This document shows, piece after piece, positions 12,341 to 24,418 of a stretch of 64,000 bases of DNA. The stretch is from Hofstenia miamia (Eukaryota; Xenacoelomorpha; Acoela). The stretch lies in the NCBI GenBank assembly GCA_004352715.1, contig SCFE01000016.1:1351126-1415125 (forward strand), given 5' to 3'. Position 1 is the first letter of the stretch; the number at the start of each line of letters is the position of its first letter. The notes beneath the pieces were generated by a model that saw nothing but the letters and a program-made list of their open reading frames with translations, searched no databases and was not told the origin of the DNA. Both the position numbers and the translations under genes were made by a program.

Positions 12341-13480
12341 GCTCCTGTCATAAAAATTAAAAACAGAATTTTCTCAAGATCTTAGCAACAAAAACGCGCA
12401 CAGTAACAAAATTTATATCAGTCGATGGCAAATTAAGTTTCCTATAAGTTTATGTAGAGAAATTAGACAACAACATTACCTCTGGGGCGAACACATTTCA
12501 AGACTCTGTTCTTAATTGAGTAAATCGAATTCTTCTCGATTCTCGGGGTAATTTTTTTTGGAGTCCTGCAAATATTGCTTCAGTTTTTGCATATTCCACA
12601 TCGTCCTTAATGATCCACCAAACATTTTCTGTAGGTGAAAAGGCTGGGGAGTTGGGAGGTCGCTACAAAGTTTGCAGATTTTGTTTATCTAAGGGAATTT
12701 TGGGTATATTTTAAAGTATGAGGATCGCTCCATCTTGCTGAAGAGTCCATCCATTAAAAATGGGATAAACTTTGCTAAATATCAATATACTTTAAACTAC
12801 TACAGTACCTACTTCCACAATTTTGAGGTAAGAAACTTTATAGTTCAAAGCCCTCCAAACCATGCACTTTTAGAAAATTTTGGAGATGACTTGAAAAGGC
12901 GTCTCGGCGGTCGTAAACCAATGAGAAATTTTGTTTCTATGCAAGTGGAACATGAAAACATTTCTGAAAAATCTATCCAGCCACTATTTTTCACAGAAGC
13001 TAGTCCGGTCTTCTTTCTGTTTTTGTGTCAATGGTGGAGCTTTTTCTCACGTTTTTTACAGATCTTTGCCTTTGAAAGTGCTCGGTACACAGTAATTGTG
13101 AATACAAGTTTGTTATGGGTGTCTTGAAGCTTTGAGCTCAAAGAAGCGCTTGATTGCAATGGGTTCTGTAAAGAAATTTTGACAAAATTTTTCCGTTCAT
13201 TTCCAGTCAATTTGAGGGGTAGACAACTTACTTTTTTCTTTTTAGCTTGTTGGTTTCAGTCAACTTTTTGAAGTTTCTGTGGAATGTTATGTGTTCATAC
13301 ACGATATCTTGAGTAAAATTTTGTGGTCTTTGATTCCAGTAGAGTAAAGAAATTGCAGAACACTTATTGCATGATGAGACATGCTTAGTTAAAATTAATG
13401 AGGTACCTGTCCCCATTTCGTGTTTACGGGCACTTTTGTTGATTGTGCGCGAACGCCTAAACGTGTTCGTCCAGAGCAAA
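12340..13480 (-). pseudogene. Tc1/mariner-superfamily transposase remnant (DD34E)
   Basis: On the minus strand one frame reads NGWTLQQDGAI (second catalytic Asp, about 12735) and then NSPAFSPTENVWWIIKDD (catalytic Glu, about 12625). Exactly 34 residues lie between Asp and Glu, the Tc1 spacing. Two stop codons fall inside this interval, so the gene is dead. Upstream pieces (LSSKLQDTHNKL, about 13130; WNQRPQNFTQDI, about 13335) plausibly belong to the same ORF in shifted frames. The 130-codon plus-strand frame at 12735-13127 is antisense to it. Confidence 0.7.
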
Positions 13481-16035
13481 ACTCATTAATGAGGTCTTGT
13501 GTACTGTCGCTGAAGGGATTTTTTATTAGTAAATTTTTTCTCATTTTTTTTACCGAAGCGATAACTTAAATGAGAAAGTACTCAGAAATATTAAAAGTAC
13601 GATATTGAAAATGAGTAGCCAACAATTGTTAGAATTCATGATTAGGTGTTATGTGCACAATATCCTTCTTGCAGTGCTCATTTTTTGCCAGCCAAATGTA
13701 ATTGACACTATGGTCCATTTTCCCTACGGAGAAGGTATTAAGGCCCACTCTTATGATACTACAAAATTGATCTTAGGAGCACATGCAGTAAGCATTATAT
13801 TCTGAGTGTTAAGAAATTAATGTGAAAATAAAATATATTTTTAAGCAATTGATGCATAGCAACATTCCTTCTTACTATTATAAAACCTACTGCACCATTG
13901 AAATCTTTATATTTTAAGCATTTCTTCCAAAAGCTGACTCCAGTACCTACCCGTGGCACATGCAATAGAGAAAACATATTTTTTCAAACTTGTATTATTT
14001 GGAATTCATATGTTGGTATGCATCGTTCAAAGCAGTGAAATAATTAAAATTTGAATTATGCTGTTAACAATATATGTAATTATGCTCTTTTCATCCATGC
14101 TTACGAATTGCATTAGCAACAAAGGAAACTTATTATTAACTTGATTTTTTGGAATTTTAATATCGATATGTCTCTATGTCAAATATTGGTGTAGCAGTAT
14201 GTGTCACAGAATTGCACGGACAAAAATAAATACCAGGTTTAGGAGAATATTAAAGTTGCATTCTTACAAAATAAATTTTTCTAAAATTCATTCAATTAAA
14301 TGTAAAGAATTATTCGATACGATTTTTTTTGATTTTTCACTAGGATTTACAACAGAAGTAGACGACATCATTAGTTGAGAAAGATGGAAAATGGAATGAG
14401 AAGTAAATCAACTCTTTTCGGGCTTTACTGCTCATTTTATTCATTCTAATGTAATCTGTTTAACTTTTTCAAAGAATTTTAGCTCCAAGCCTATTCAGAA
14501 GATTGAAATTCTTGAATATTGATACATCTGTGAGTAAATGTGTTCCTTTGTTATGGGGAACATTTGTGCTAAAAATATTCATGTGCCTGAAGCATTAACT
14601 TATCTTCAAAGAAAAAATCAGTTTATTTTAGAAACTTTCAAATTCTGCCCCTACCTAATGTTCAGATAACAAGGCAGCAGCAACTAACCCCAACTATTTT
14701 CTTTTCTGTCAACCGACCACCCAAGTTGCGTTCCGATGCGCCTTGCGAAAAAGTTAAAAGTGAAAATGAAAGAAATAACCATTTTTTAACGTATGGTATT
14801 TTCATATTTTAAATATTTTTATAATTCTTGGGTTATGAGTGTTTAAAAATTACTTACAGAAACCATCACAAATTGTAAAAAATGCCTTATCTCATCTAGG
14901 GTAAAAATTAAGGTACATCTATTTAATGCCTTAAAGAAAGACTCTGTAAAAACAACCTTCGCAAGGTAGCAATATTAAACTTCAATTATAACGCTTTTCC
15001 ACTTAAAGACGAAGTGATAAAGTCTTAATACTAAAAGAATTTTATGTTTGTAATTATACGAAAAAAGTTATAAATGAATTAATCCAAATCAATGTAAGCA
15101 CATGGAAGTAAGTAAGTTAATGGAGCTACATAAACTTTGTATAGATATGTGCGTTTGTTCAGTGCGAATTTTGGTTTTCATCAAACGAAATTCACAAGTT
15201 TTTTATTCGACTAAAATATAATTCATGCGTTTGAGCTCCAGTACTGCCACAACATTGGCTACGAAGTACTTGATTTTATTCAATACTGGTTATTGAGGAA
15301 AAAGTTTGGGGGCTTAAAAATCGGAATAAAATATTAGTTTTTGGAAATATCTAGTAATTCTCCAGAGATTGAGAAAATATTCTTTAACCCACGTCATAAT
15401 GATTAATTTAATTTTCAGCCATTACGCGTAATACTTTAGTTGTATTGGGCCTATTTTAGTATTAGGGACAACGAAAGCTCTAAGCAATATTGGAATTTTA
15501 CGCAATAGCGGTTTGCTCAGGACCGAAAAGCGTAATTGTATTTTGGGCTTGGGATTTTAGCGTTTTTACTCTTTAATGGATTTTTACACTTTCCTGGAGT
15601 TCCACAATACTGCAGTTGGAATTGCCAAAATAAGAGCCAATTTTGCTAGTCAAGCAAATGCAATTGGCATAGTCTTTCTGAGTATAAGTTTATGCCCATG
15701 TCAGGTTCCATTCAGTTGAAGATTTTAAGAAACCAATAGATTTGTTTTGATAGAAGTCGGAATATTTGGAGTTTATTCCATGTAACAAAAAATTTGATAG
15801 AATTTCAGTTCACTGTTTTTCAATGAATTATTGAGAACAATAATGATTCCATTTGTTAGGAAACCATATTAAAATTTTAATGCAATTCCAATTGTGTAAA
15901 CAATATCAATCCTTAGAAGAATTCATTAACAAAAGACAATAATTTGCTTTCTTTGCAAAATTAATAAATATGCAGTTGATGTTTAAAATAGCTTTGATTT
16001 AGGTATTAGTTCACTTTTGAAGCTCTGTTACATTA
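13481..16035. other. Upstream region of paralog A, no gene recognised
   Basis: AT-rich. No convincing exon or TE protein was read. The promoter of paralog A should lie in the right part, but I cannot point to a TATA or initiator with confidence. Confidence 0.5.
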
Positions 16036-17412
16036 ATGTCGAGAATAGCTCTACAAGTATTAATGATTATGTCTGCTGTTCAGGCGTTTTCATTTAAAGA
16101 AAAGTCCATTCTTAATACCTCTTCAAGGTTCTCAGCTTTGGAATGTGGTGAGTGGTGTTCCACTAATAATAAATGTAAAAGTTTTGCATGGAGCATGACG
16201 ACATCTCATTGTAAGCTTCTCAAAAGTAAGTATAACAAACCCCAATATGCTAGAAATGACAATGAAATTTGGATGCCAAGAAATGGCTCCAAAATCAGAA
16301 CTATGATAAAAATTTGGGCCCAGGCATTTGCAAAAGAAGGAAATGGTATTGTTTGTTCCTATGATCTTGATCAAGTTTTAAATAAACTTAAAGAAGTGCA
16401 ATTTTATTTTGTTGACAATGAAGGTGTCGAAAAAGAAAAAGTTAATGTTTCAATCACGAACACTGAAAATAATATCATAAGAAATATGTATCTTAAAAAA
16501 ACTAATAACGTTCTAAAATACGTTGAAATAGTAACAGAAAACTCGATGTTACTACATGGATTTAAAATGGAAGTTACGTTTGATCCAATATTTTGTGAAG
16601 GTGTTAATTGCAGAATGTCACGAACATATTTATCTTATTCCTATAGTGAAAAACGCTTCAAAGTCTTTAATTATTATACAGGAAAAATCAGGAGTTTTCA
16701 GAAAATAACTGTCAAGTTATTATCTAGTTGCACACTTTCAATAAGCAAGATTCGTCTCTTAAGCAATCTCGTGGTTTGTGAAACGGAAGAGGTAGACATT
16801 CTAGTTAATATGCATGAAGACTTTGATTTTCCTTGTTACATGTCGCAAGAAATGGAAGGTCTAAATAACATAAAAGCTGTGGAAGTACATACAAGCAGTG
16901 ATATAAGCTGCTTAGAGGATCTACTCGTACTATATTACAACAAAGTAATTGTATTCAAATGTAGAACAGATTGCCTTAAAAGCAGAATGGTCAGAACAGT
17001 CCTGATGAAGCATTCAGAGAAACACTTAGATCCATTTAAGTGCAATTCTGTGAAAGTGAACGACGTTAGAATGAAATACATATCTGAAAGAAGTTCTGAA
17101 ACAATTATCAGTGTGATTCTAATGAACAGAGATTATGGATTTTGTGAATTTATAACATACGCTTATGAATATATCAAACTTGATACTGTCAATGGTAAGT
17201 TTCACGCAGATGTAATGGAATGCGTTGGAATTGAGATTTCCCGGGAAGCAGTAAAGCAGATTATTCTGAAACGAACAACAGATTACGAAAATTCGGTTGA
17301 AATCAAGTACATTGAATTCAGAATCAATGGAAAAATGAATCTTCGTTTTGAATTCAACTCTTCTTTTGATTTTAGTCAAATAGTGCTAAAAACTGCTAAC
17401 ATTGTTGATTGA
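16036..17412 (+). CDS. Secreted PAN/Apple-like cysteine-rich protein, paralog A
   Basis: Uninterrupted 458-codon reading frame from ATG to TGA with no intron. Residues 1-19 form a signal peptide (hydrophobic LQVLMIMSAVQAFS). Residues about 37-59 carry C-x3-C-x5-C-x11-C with CKSFAW and CKLL, the core pattern of PAN/Apple-type domains. The remaining 370 residues match no family I know; blocks are LHGFKMEV, NCRMSRTYLSY, NLVVCETEE, MHEDFDFPCY, FKCRTDCL and NRDYGFCEF. There is no second hydrophobic segment, so it is probably extracellular and disulfide-bonded. A near-identical architecture lies at 26402-27793 in the opposite orientation, with all 16 cysteines conserved. A weak splice-acceptor-like stretch precedes the ATG (about 16019), so a 5' non-coding exon is possible. 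No clear AATAAA follows. Reality of the gene is strong (long open frame, conserved paralog); function is unknown. Confidence 0.88.
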   Translation: MSRIALQVLMIMSAVQAFSFKEKSILNTSSRFSALECGEWCSTNNKCKSFAWSMTTSHCKLLKSKYNKPQYARNDNEIWMPRNGSKIRTMIKIWAQAFAKEGNGIVCSYDLDQVLNKLKEVQFYFVDNEGVEKEKVNVSITNTENNIIRNMYLKKTNNVLKYVEIVTENSMLLHGFKMEVTFDPIFCEGVNCRMSRTYLSYSYSEKRFKVFNYYTGKIRSFQKITVKLLSSCTLSISKIRLLSNLVVCETEEVDILVNMHEDFDFPCYMSQEMEGLNNIKAVEVHTSSDISCLEDLLVLYYNKVIVFKCRTDCLKSRMVRTVLMKHSEKHLDPFKCNSVKVNDVRMKYISERSSETIISVILMNRDYGFCEFITYAYEYIKLDTVNGKFHADVMECVGIEISREAVKQIILKRTTDYENSVEIKYIEFRINGKMNLRFEFNSSFDFSQIVLKTANIVD

Positions 17413-17904
17413 TTTTTTCAATCTATTACATATGAGAAGATATCTTTTTGAAGAAACATAATTGTTTGATATAATATACCATGTGGATATGCCTTTTACA
17501 TTATACGAAAATGTGAATTTAGATCACATCCCATGGATGTGAGGCCTTTTAAGTTCTTGCAAATTATATGCTAGTGCATGAAAACAAATTACAAATTTAA
17601 AAAAACATTTAGGTTGATTCCTTAATGGATAAATTAGTAACAATTTACTGCTAATTAACATAATTTTGCTGGACATTTCAATTCTAAATTTTATGGATTA
17701 TATTTTGAGAAATGATTTTTTCAGATTTGAGTCTATAATGCAAACTGGTAGGTAGTTACAGTGAAAACAAAATGAATAATGTTATTTGTTCCACTTTAAA
17801 GATCCAAAGTAAATCTTTTTCTAAGTTTACAGATACTTAGAACTTTCAAACATTAGACTGAAATTTGGAAGAACTTTAAAGTTTAAGTTGGTTTCACCTC
17901 CATA

Positions 17905-17943
<39 letters not shown>
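17413..17943. other. 3' flank of paralog A ending in a (TA)n microsatellite
   Basis: No gene. A (TA)n run at about 17910-17943 leads directly into an assembly gap. Confidence 0.7.
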
Positions 17944-18024
17944 NNNNNNNNNNNNNNNNNNNNNNNNNNNNNNNNNNNNNNNNNNNNNNNNNNNNNNNNN
18001 NNNNNNNNNNNNNNNNNNNNNNNN
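17944..18024. other. Assembly gap (81 N)
   Basis: A run of N directly after a TA microsatellite, so the assembly probably broke at the simple repeat. Confidence 0.99.
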
Positions 18025-18295
18025 AATTAGAAATATTTTAATAATGCAAAGCTTTCTTCTGGATAATCTGGATGCATTTTCTTAAGCATTTAGTGGCTGC
18101 TCCCCACACAGCACAGCAATACGTCAAATTCGGTAAAAAAAGAATTTTCAGTAGATTAGCTTGTCTTTTTTTGATAAACCATGTTTTTTGCAGAGCTTTT
18201 CTTTAGTGTAAACAAAGAATTCTCTATTAAACATCACAGATCCATTTCTAAATTGCTCAAAAACCATTTCAGATAGTGAATTCCTAATATTAAAA
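18025..18295 (-). mobile_element. LINE reverse-transcriptase C-terminal fragment
   Basis: The minus strand reads LPNLTYCCAVWGAATKC followed by IQIIQKKALHY and a stop near 18043. This is the conserved region after the RT thumb in CR1/Jockey-like LINEs (Y-C-..-VWG ... LQKRALR). Upstream frames are broken. The element is cut by the assembly gap on its downstream side. Confidence 0.7.
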
Positions 18296-18302
18296 ATCAC
18301 AT

Positions 18303-18640
18303 CAGGGACGCAGCCAGGGTTAAGCTCCAGGGAATGCCGAAAATGGCCAGATAGATAATTGAGCTAAGGCATGTGTGATTTCACTGCAGGGTATCACTGT
18401 TATATAAATGAAAAAGAAGTTTCATGGGGAGTGGTGTCTTCACAAATTTCTTAACAAGAATGTAATAATATTATTTAAAATATTTAAGGCAATATATCAG
18501 AAAGGGGGATTTTGTTGAAGAAATATACGTTCATTGGATTTTTCAAATATATGATAGTAAAAAGTTTCATATTTTAGCTGCATCAGAGGGGATCAAGCCC
18601 CACGTCAGGGAGGTTAGGCCCACCTGGCTATGCATTTATC
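18303..18640. mobile_element. Possible non-autonomous DNA transposon (CAGCCAGG / CCTGGCT ends)
   Basis: The left end has CAGGGACGCAGCCAGGG and the right end has CCCACCTGGCTATGCA, which are imperfectly inverted. This resembles the termini common to hAT-like MITEs in invertebrates. No coding and no target duplication were confirmed. Confidence 0.35.
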
Positions 18641-19590
18641 AAATATCACGCTGTTAAAACTCCTCACTATATACTGATAAATGATTATATTTGTTAAATT
18701 TTGTTAATTCAGTGGCAGATCAATGCTTTTTAGTTTTTCAAAACACAGTTTGCACTCTTGATGTGCTTTTGAAAGACTCCATTGATAACACCAGAACTGT
18801 CTGATGTCTAAGAATTTAAAAAGCCCATTTGTGAGGATTGGAAAAGAATTATATGAATTCTGAGTATAATACCAAATAATCCTTTAGAAGCAGAATGATG
18901 TTCTCTTGTGTTTTAAAGAGATGCGGTTTGAAAATTTCCACAACGTTTGGCAACGCTACCCATCACCCTACAAATTTCGTTTTTATAGCCAATCATCATG
19001 AAATTGAAATTCTACTCATGTCATTGTATGCCAATTATTTCATTAAATCTAAGGTGTTTTGATATTCAAGATTAAAGGAAAATTTTGAAATGAAATATAA
19101 TCTGGCAGACTGATTGGAAACATTTGTGGAAAAGGCTTTTAGTACATGACCAATGTTAGAAAACTGCATTCATATCAATAGAGACGTTGTAAGTAATGAA
19201 GCATTTGTGACAAATGATGGAAAAGACACAGAAATAAAAAAGATGAAGGAGGACTTAAATCTTTTGAAACTATCAAGTCATTCCTAAGTATGGCACAGAA
19301 TTTCAGAAAGAATGTAATTCCTTTACAAATCATAAAAATATTTGTATTTTAGTTTATTAATTTTTAATAACGTTGCTCATAGACTACTCATACGTTTTAG
19401 TAATGTCAAGTGTATTTTGTCATTTTATTAATGAAATTATGGACATAGAGGAAACATTGAGTTATTGTAGTTCAAGATTCTTGTCAAAAAACTCAATAAA
19501 CAAGCTATATGTATTATTATACTTATTGTTTGAAAAAGCTACATAATAATAGTAACAAATAACAAATTAGTGTATTTCTAAAGTGCATCG
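18641..19590. other. Intergenic, no gene recognised
   Basis: AT-rich. Short frames only and no recognised motif. Confidence 0.55.
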
Positions 19591-19599
19591 ACACAAAAA

Positions 19600-19870
19600 A
19601 AATTACAAACATTAACTCTGTCGAGTTTCGACTTCACCAACAAATTTCGGAATACACTAAATGTCACTGGGCATAATGAAATGCTTGCTTGAACTATAAC
19701 CGCTTTAACTTTCTATTAACCAGTACATGATTCGTCTCAAATCTTAGAATAGACGCTGAGGAATTCCAAAGTTTCGGCCCAACAATACAAAAGGATTTTG
19801 GGCAAACCAATAAATGCTGCGAAAATCAACTCAAATCGCGTTTTGGACTATATAATTTAGCTAAAAATGT
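19600..19870 (-). mobile_element. LINE ORF2 C-terminal tail fragment
   Basis: The minus strand reads SFCIVGPKLWNSSASI, matching the terminal (Y)x-GPKLWNSLP signature at the end of many CR1/Jockey ORF2 proteins. About 30 more open codons follow before a stop. It is not colinear with the 18025-18295 fragment, so it is a separate insertion. Confidence 0.65.
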
Positions 19871-21839
19871 AGATTTCTGGATGTAGATTATTCTACCGAC
19901 TGTACAAATGATTTTATAATAAACTCTCTCTTTAATTTGTAAATTGTTGAGCATATTCAGCAATGCAAGCTTATAAAACTTTCTAGGTTTCAGGAAAATT
20001 ATTTAATTTGAGTATGTATATAGTAGTAAAAAGCCTAAAATATACAAATTTAAGGTTTATGAATTTTGATTTACTTACTCCAACTCCGAAGCCGTGCTTG
20101 TAAGTTGTTTTTTTAATAAAAGTAGTTCTAGCACTTTTCTAAAAGTAAACTTTTTAATTCATGGCACTGCAATTGTCTGCGACTAACAGAATTCAGGAAA
20201 TATTTTCAGAGGATCATGCAAATTATATGTGTTTTAAAATTGGCCACATTGCCAATCACAGAACTCCTTATCATTACCAATACTGGTATTTTCGCAATAA
20301 TCAAATAATGAACTCCTCTTTTGAAACAACAACCAAAAACATTCTATAGACTTTTGCCATATGAATTTGCAAAAATTCAAAACGAAGTCAATTTTATATT
20401 TATGCTGAACAAGTGATTTAAATCAATGAATAATTGGGTTTTTAAGCTATGAGCTGGTCCGTTCGTAAAAATGCTATCTCTATGTTTTGATTTTGTAGAG
20501 GAATAGTTAATAAAATCAAACAAAAAGCAAGGATTTATCACATGAAAAAGCATGTTAATTTTGTGTAGTAATAACTCCCGGTAACTTTTACTTGTTTATC
20601 AAAGGACGGATTCGGCAATGCGCAAACAATACAAATATTGTTGCTGGACCAATTAGAGAAATTCAAAATATTTCGTATCTATACTATCACATTGCACGTT
20701 ATAATTGTTAGACGCGATCATTTTTAGTATCAAAAATGATTTGGGAAGAGATAATCTTTTATGCAAGAATTTTGGGGAAAAATAGCCAGTCGTTTTATTA
20801 GGTCATTAAAAACCACCCTACTTATGGTATTAAGCACACACTATTTCAAGAACCTGAAAAATGATAGCCAATCAAATTCATTGATACATTTACATTACAT
20901 AGCGATAAGGTTGTTTGGCATTGATAAATCAATCCCATTACATAATGTAACCGACATCAAATTGGTAACATTGCGAACTAGACAGTGAAACTAATCACTA
21001 CAAGCGATTTTGTCACTAAACTTTGTATCCCTTTAGTGAAGAACGCCAAGACATCATTCATTCGCAAGTATAATTATTACTGAATTTATGAAAATCGAAA
21101 ATTATGTAGTTGCTACATATATCTAAAATACCATAAAGAAACACTTATTGGTTAACCTTAAACAGCCTAGCATAAGTCATATATGTTTCTAAGTAACACT
21201 TTATATTGCAGGACGTCTAAAAAACAGAAAACGTTTACTGTGCTTGCATGTCAATATTTGACCACAAATGCATTACCTGATTCTTTATAAAAATTGATTA
21301 TTATTTACTACTGTTTAATTTGCAACCCTTTCCTTTTATGATAATTGATCCAAAAAATAAAACTTTTATTTATTATTATTATATATATATATATATATAT
21401 ATGTAATTGTTAACAGTTACGATGCATTGCTTGGATTGTTTGAAATGAATGTCTTAGCAACTTAAATTCTGCCACATGCCAGCTCTGATTGAAATATTAG
21501 TATATATTAAGAGAACAGAATCATTCACATTTTAAATATTGAGATATTATCAATCAAAATTAATATCTATCTTGTCAAGCTCTTTGCCAAGCTGTTATTT
21601 ATAACTGTTTTAGTAAATCAAGCAGTTATAACCAATTATTATATTTTAATAACTTAATATAAATTGATATGTTCATTAATATTTGGTAAATGGCCTTGAA
21701 CACCAAGCTCATAATTTCGCATAACTTAAGTTTTATTTTGGTTTTGCGATAAATTGTATTAAAAAAATTTTCTATTGTTAATTATACTTTTGTATCCTTC
21801 ATTGAAATATTTATAAATATAAAATATTAAATATATATA
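19871..21839. other. Intergenic, no gene recognised
   Basis: Contains a (TA)n microsatellite at about 21380-21402. The frames at 20161-20349 and 20761-20988 (62 and 75 codons) have no recognisable domain and sit in AT-rich DNA. Confidence 0.5.
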
Positions 21840-21847
21840 TTCACAAA
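21840..21847. repeat. Left target-site duplication of the hAT MITE
   Basis: TTCACAAA, identical to 22617-22624. Confidence 0.9.
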
Positions 21848-22616
21848 CAGAGGTGTTAAAAAATTAAGTGCCTCAAAAATACGTGCACTATAATAAGTGC
21901 AATAAGTGTATTTTGGACTAAACTAATAGTTCACTTATTAAGTGTACCAACTACACTTATTTTGCACATTTTAATTATTAAGAAAATTTGTAAAATTGTG
22001 GATTTTGCCATCTCTTGCTTTCAGCATTTTTGCTTTGTAGGCACTTATCAAGTATATATTTTATTTCTATATTAATTAACACGGATTTCCAATAAATTTT
22101 ATTTCAGAATTAAAGTACAATGTGTGAGGCAAATGAATTGCATTTAGTTTAAATGTATTTCAGATTGTTTCTCTGGAAAAAGGCTACTACAAAACCCAAA
22201 TTGTGAATTTTGTATTTGACTTAAAGAGCCTAAGGATAATAAAAGGCCCTCATCACTTTGTTTATTTGGATTTAGTTAATCCTTAATACCTTCAAAGTAT
22301 TTCTATAGTGCATAGAAACCTATTATTAAAGAAAGTGACCTACTTTAGCCTGGCCACATTTCGAAGCTAAATTGGTAGCAGTTAAATTAAATCACAAATC
22401 CAAAATCACTACTTTAATATGGCTTCAACAAATAATAAAGCAACACGAAACCCGCTATCCTAGTGTAGTTTAGCAATGAACAATATTTCAGGACCCATAT
22501 TTAAAAAAAGGTGCACTTATTGCAATAATTTATTTTTAGAAATTCGAAAGTGCACTTATCAATCTTTTAAATATTTAATCAAAAATAATCGTGCACTTAA
22601 TTTTTTAACACCCCTG
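21848..22616. mobile_element. hAT-type MITE, 769 bp, with TIRs and 8-bp TSD
   Basis: The ends are CAGAGGTGTTAAAAAATTAA (left) and the inverted CAGGGGTGTTAAAAAATTAA (right), identical over at least 24 bp except one base. The 8-mer TTCACAAA flanks both sides exactly (21840-21847 and 22617-22624). CAGRGGTG termini and an 8-bp duplication are hallmarks of the hAT superfamily. Both ends also carry repeated AAGTGCA / TGCACTTA subterminal motifs. There is no transposase, so it is non-autonomous and was mobilised in trans. Confidence 0.93.
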
Positions 22617-22624
22617 TTCACAAA
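22617..22624. repeat. Right target-site duplication of the hAT MITE
   Basis: TTCACAAA, identical to 21840-21847. Confidence 0.9.
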
Positions 22625-23950
22625 GTCTATAGCAGTTCTAAACTTTCAAACGAAATTAATGTTTTTGCATTTCTATCATTTGTGAAATGATTTTGAACGA
22701 CTTTAAAGATGAATTATGCAAATTTTATTTTTAGTTTTTCGATAAAATGTTCCTGAACACTGGTTTGGAAAGGTCACTCTCTGCCTTGGCTCATCTTTCC
22801 TTCTGAGTATCATTGAAGACGCTATCTAATTGTACTGCATTTAAGTAAAGGATATTAATGATCTATAAAAGAAATAATTAATGTAGTTGATGAAAAAATA
22901 CTTAGGCCGTAGACATTGGGCATCGCTTACAACCCACGTATCCATGGAGGTCTATCAACCAGCAGTATCACATTTTACTTATAGGCCCAGTTAATTACCT
23001 GAAATGAGATTGATGTTTACAATGTCAAATAAATCTAGATCATGGAATCCTGGTACTATGTCTCCAAATACCAAAAAATAGGATTCAACCATTCCTTATT
23101 AGGATCATTTTCCTTGCCTAAGGCTTACATATTTTTGTATTTTGATTAAGAAAATCTTGGAATTTTACATTGCATCATTTCAGTTACACAAGATTTTCTG
23201 ATGGTAGGGACATCTCAGCTATGTTCCATTGGAGTCACTAAAGGATTATCGAATCCTTGCAAAATTTTCAAAGTATTAAAAAACAAACCTGGGAAATGCC
23301 AATCACTACCATAATTGTTTATTTTTTTACAATTTTTTTCATATAATCGATCAAAAAATCCATGTTGAAAACCTGACAGGATAGGTGGGATTCAACCATT
23401 CCTTCCTTGTGTATGCCTATGTTGGATACCCTAATTTTCCAATATAATTATGAGCAATAAAGCCTTTAATTTCTTGAATCAAAATCCAAAGCTTCTATGT
23501 AAGCATAAATTATTTCAATTCTGCATTTCACGAAAATATTAAATTTGTGAAATTTTAAATGAGTGATCCTGAATTCTGCTGCTTTACAAAAGTCTTTCAT
23601 AACATTCTTGAAGTCTCTGCAAAAAATTTTCAGGTTGATGATTTCGTATTTCTTCAAAGAGAAGAGATCAATTCAAATACAGTATAGTTATTACTTTGAA
23701 TTAAAACATGATTATATACTGCATTATGGAAACTGCAATTGTAACATAAATTTTCTAAAACTTTGTGGGAAGCCTGTGCATATAAACACACGTTACTTTT
23801 GATTTTGTCGATATTGAAAAGAATATATAAGCCTTTGTTGCCAAGTTTTGACATGAATACACTAACATACATTTTTACCTTAAATATATGTATATGCAAT
23901 GCTTGTTTACCTTAAAAGTAAATAAATAATGATATAATAGTTGTCCATAT
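22625..23950. other. Intergenic, no gene recognised
   Basis: The phrase GGATTCAACCATTCCTT occurs twice (about 23082 and 23390), hinting at an old duplication. No exon was recognised. Confidence 0.5.
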
Positions 23951-24067
23951 ATAGTATTTCCTCGCTATTAGCGAAAGCCCGCGAATATTGAGTGCAGTTT
24001 TTAAACGTATGAGATTATATACTGTACTAAATGCTTCCCAAACACTTTCTAAAGACACTCTTACTCA

Positions 24068-24135
24068 TTAATATAGTAATAATATAGTAATAATATAGTA
24101 ATAATATAGTAATAATATAGTAATAATGTAGTAAA
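24068..24135. repeat. 11-bp tandem repeat (AATATAGTAAT)n
   Basis: About six copies of an 11-bp unit lie inside the 5' part of the pogo-like element. Confidence 0.85.
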
Positions 24136-24418
24136 ATCGCATGCGTTTATGTATTTCACTAATATAATAATGATAATGTAAACACATTTTAATTTTTCCT
24201 CCAACTATATTTTAATTAAAAAGAAATGTAAGTACAGGAGGACAGTAACACCGCATAGCATAGTGACCCATAGTGTATTTCTGTAGCGTTGAGTCATTTT
24301 TATGTGTACAACACATGTGTTGGGGTTAAGAGCCTAACTCGCGAATATAGCGTATGATACTCTGGAAGGTTCGATATGAAAATTTTTTAAGACTAGTCCG
24401 AAAATATTTATTTTTCTT

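Noticed and set aside
12735-13127. 130-codon plus-strand open frame
   Set aside because: It is antisense to the Tc1-like transposase remnant, whose motifs explain the sequence better. No domain in the plus-strand translation.
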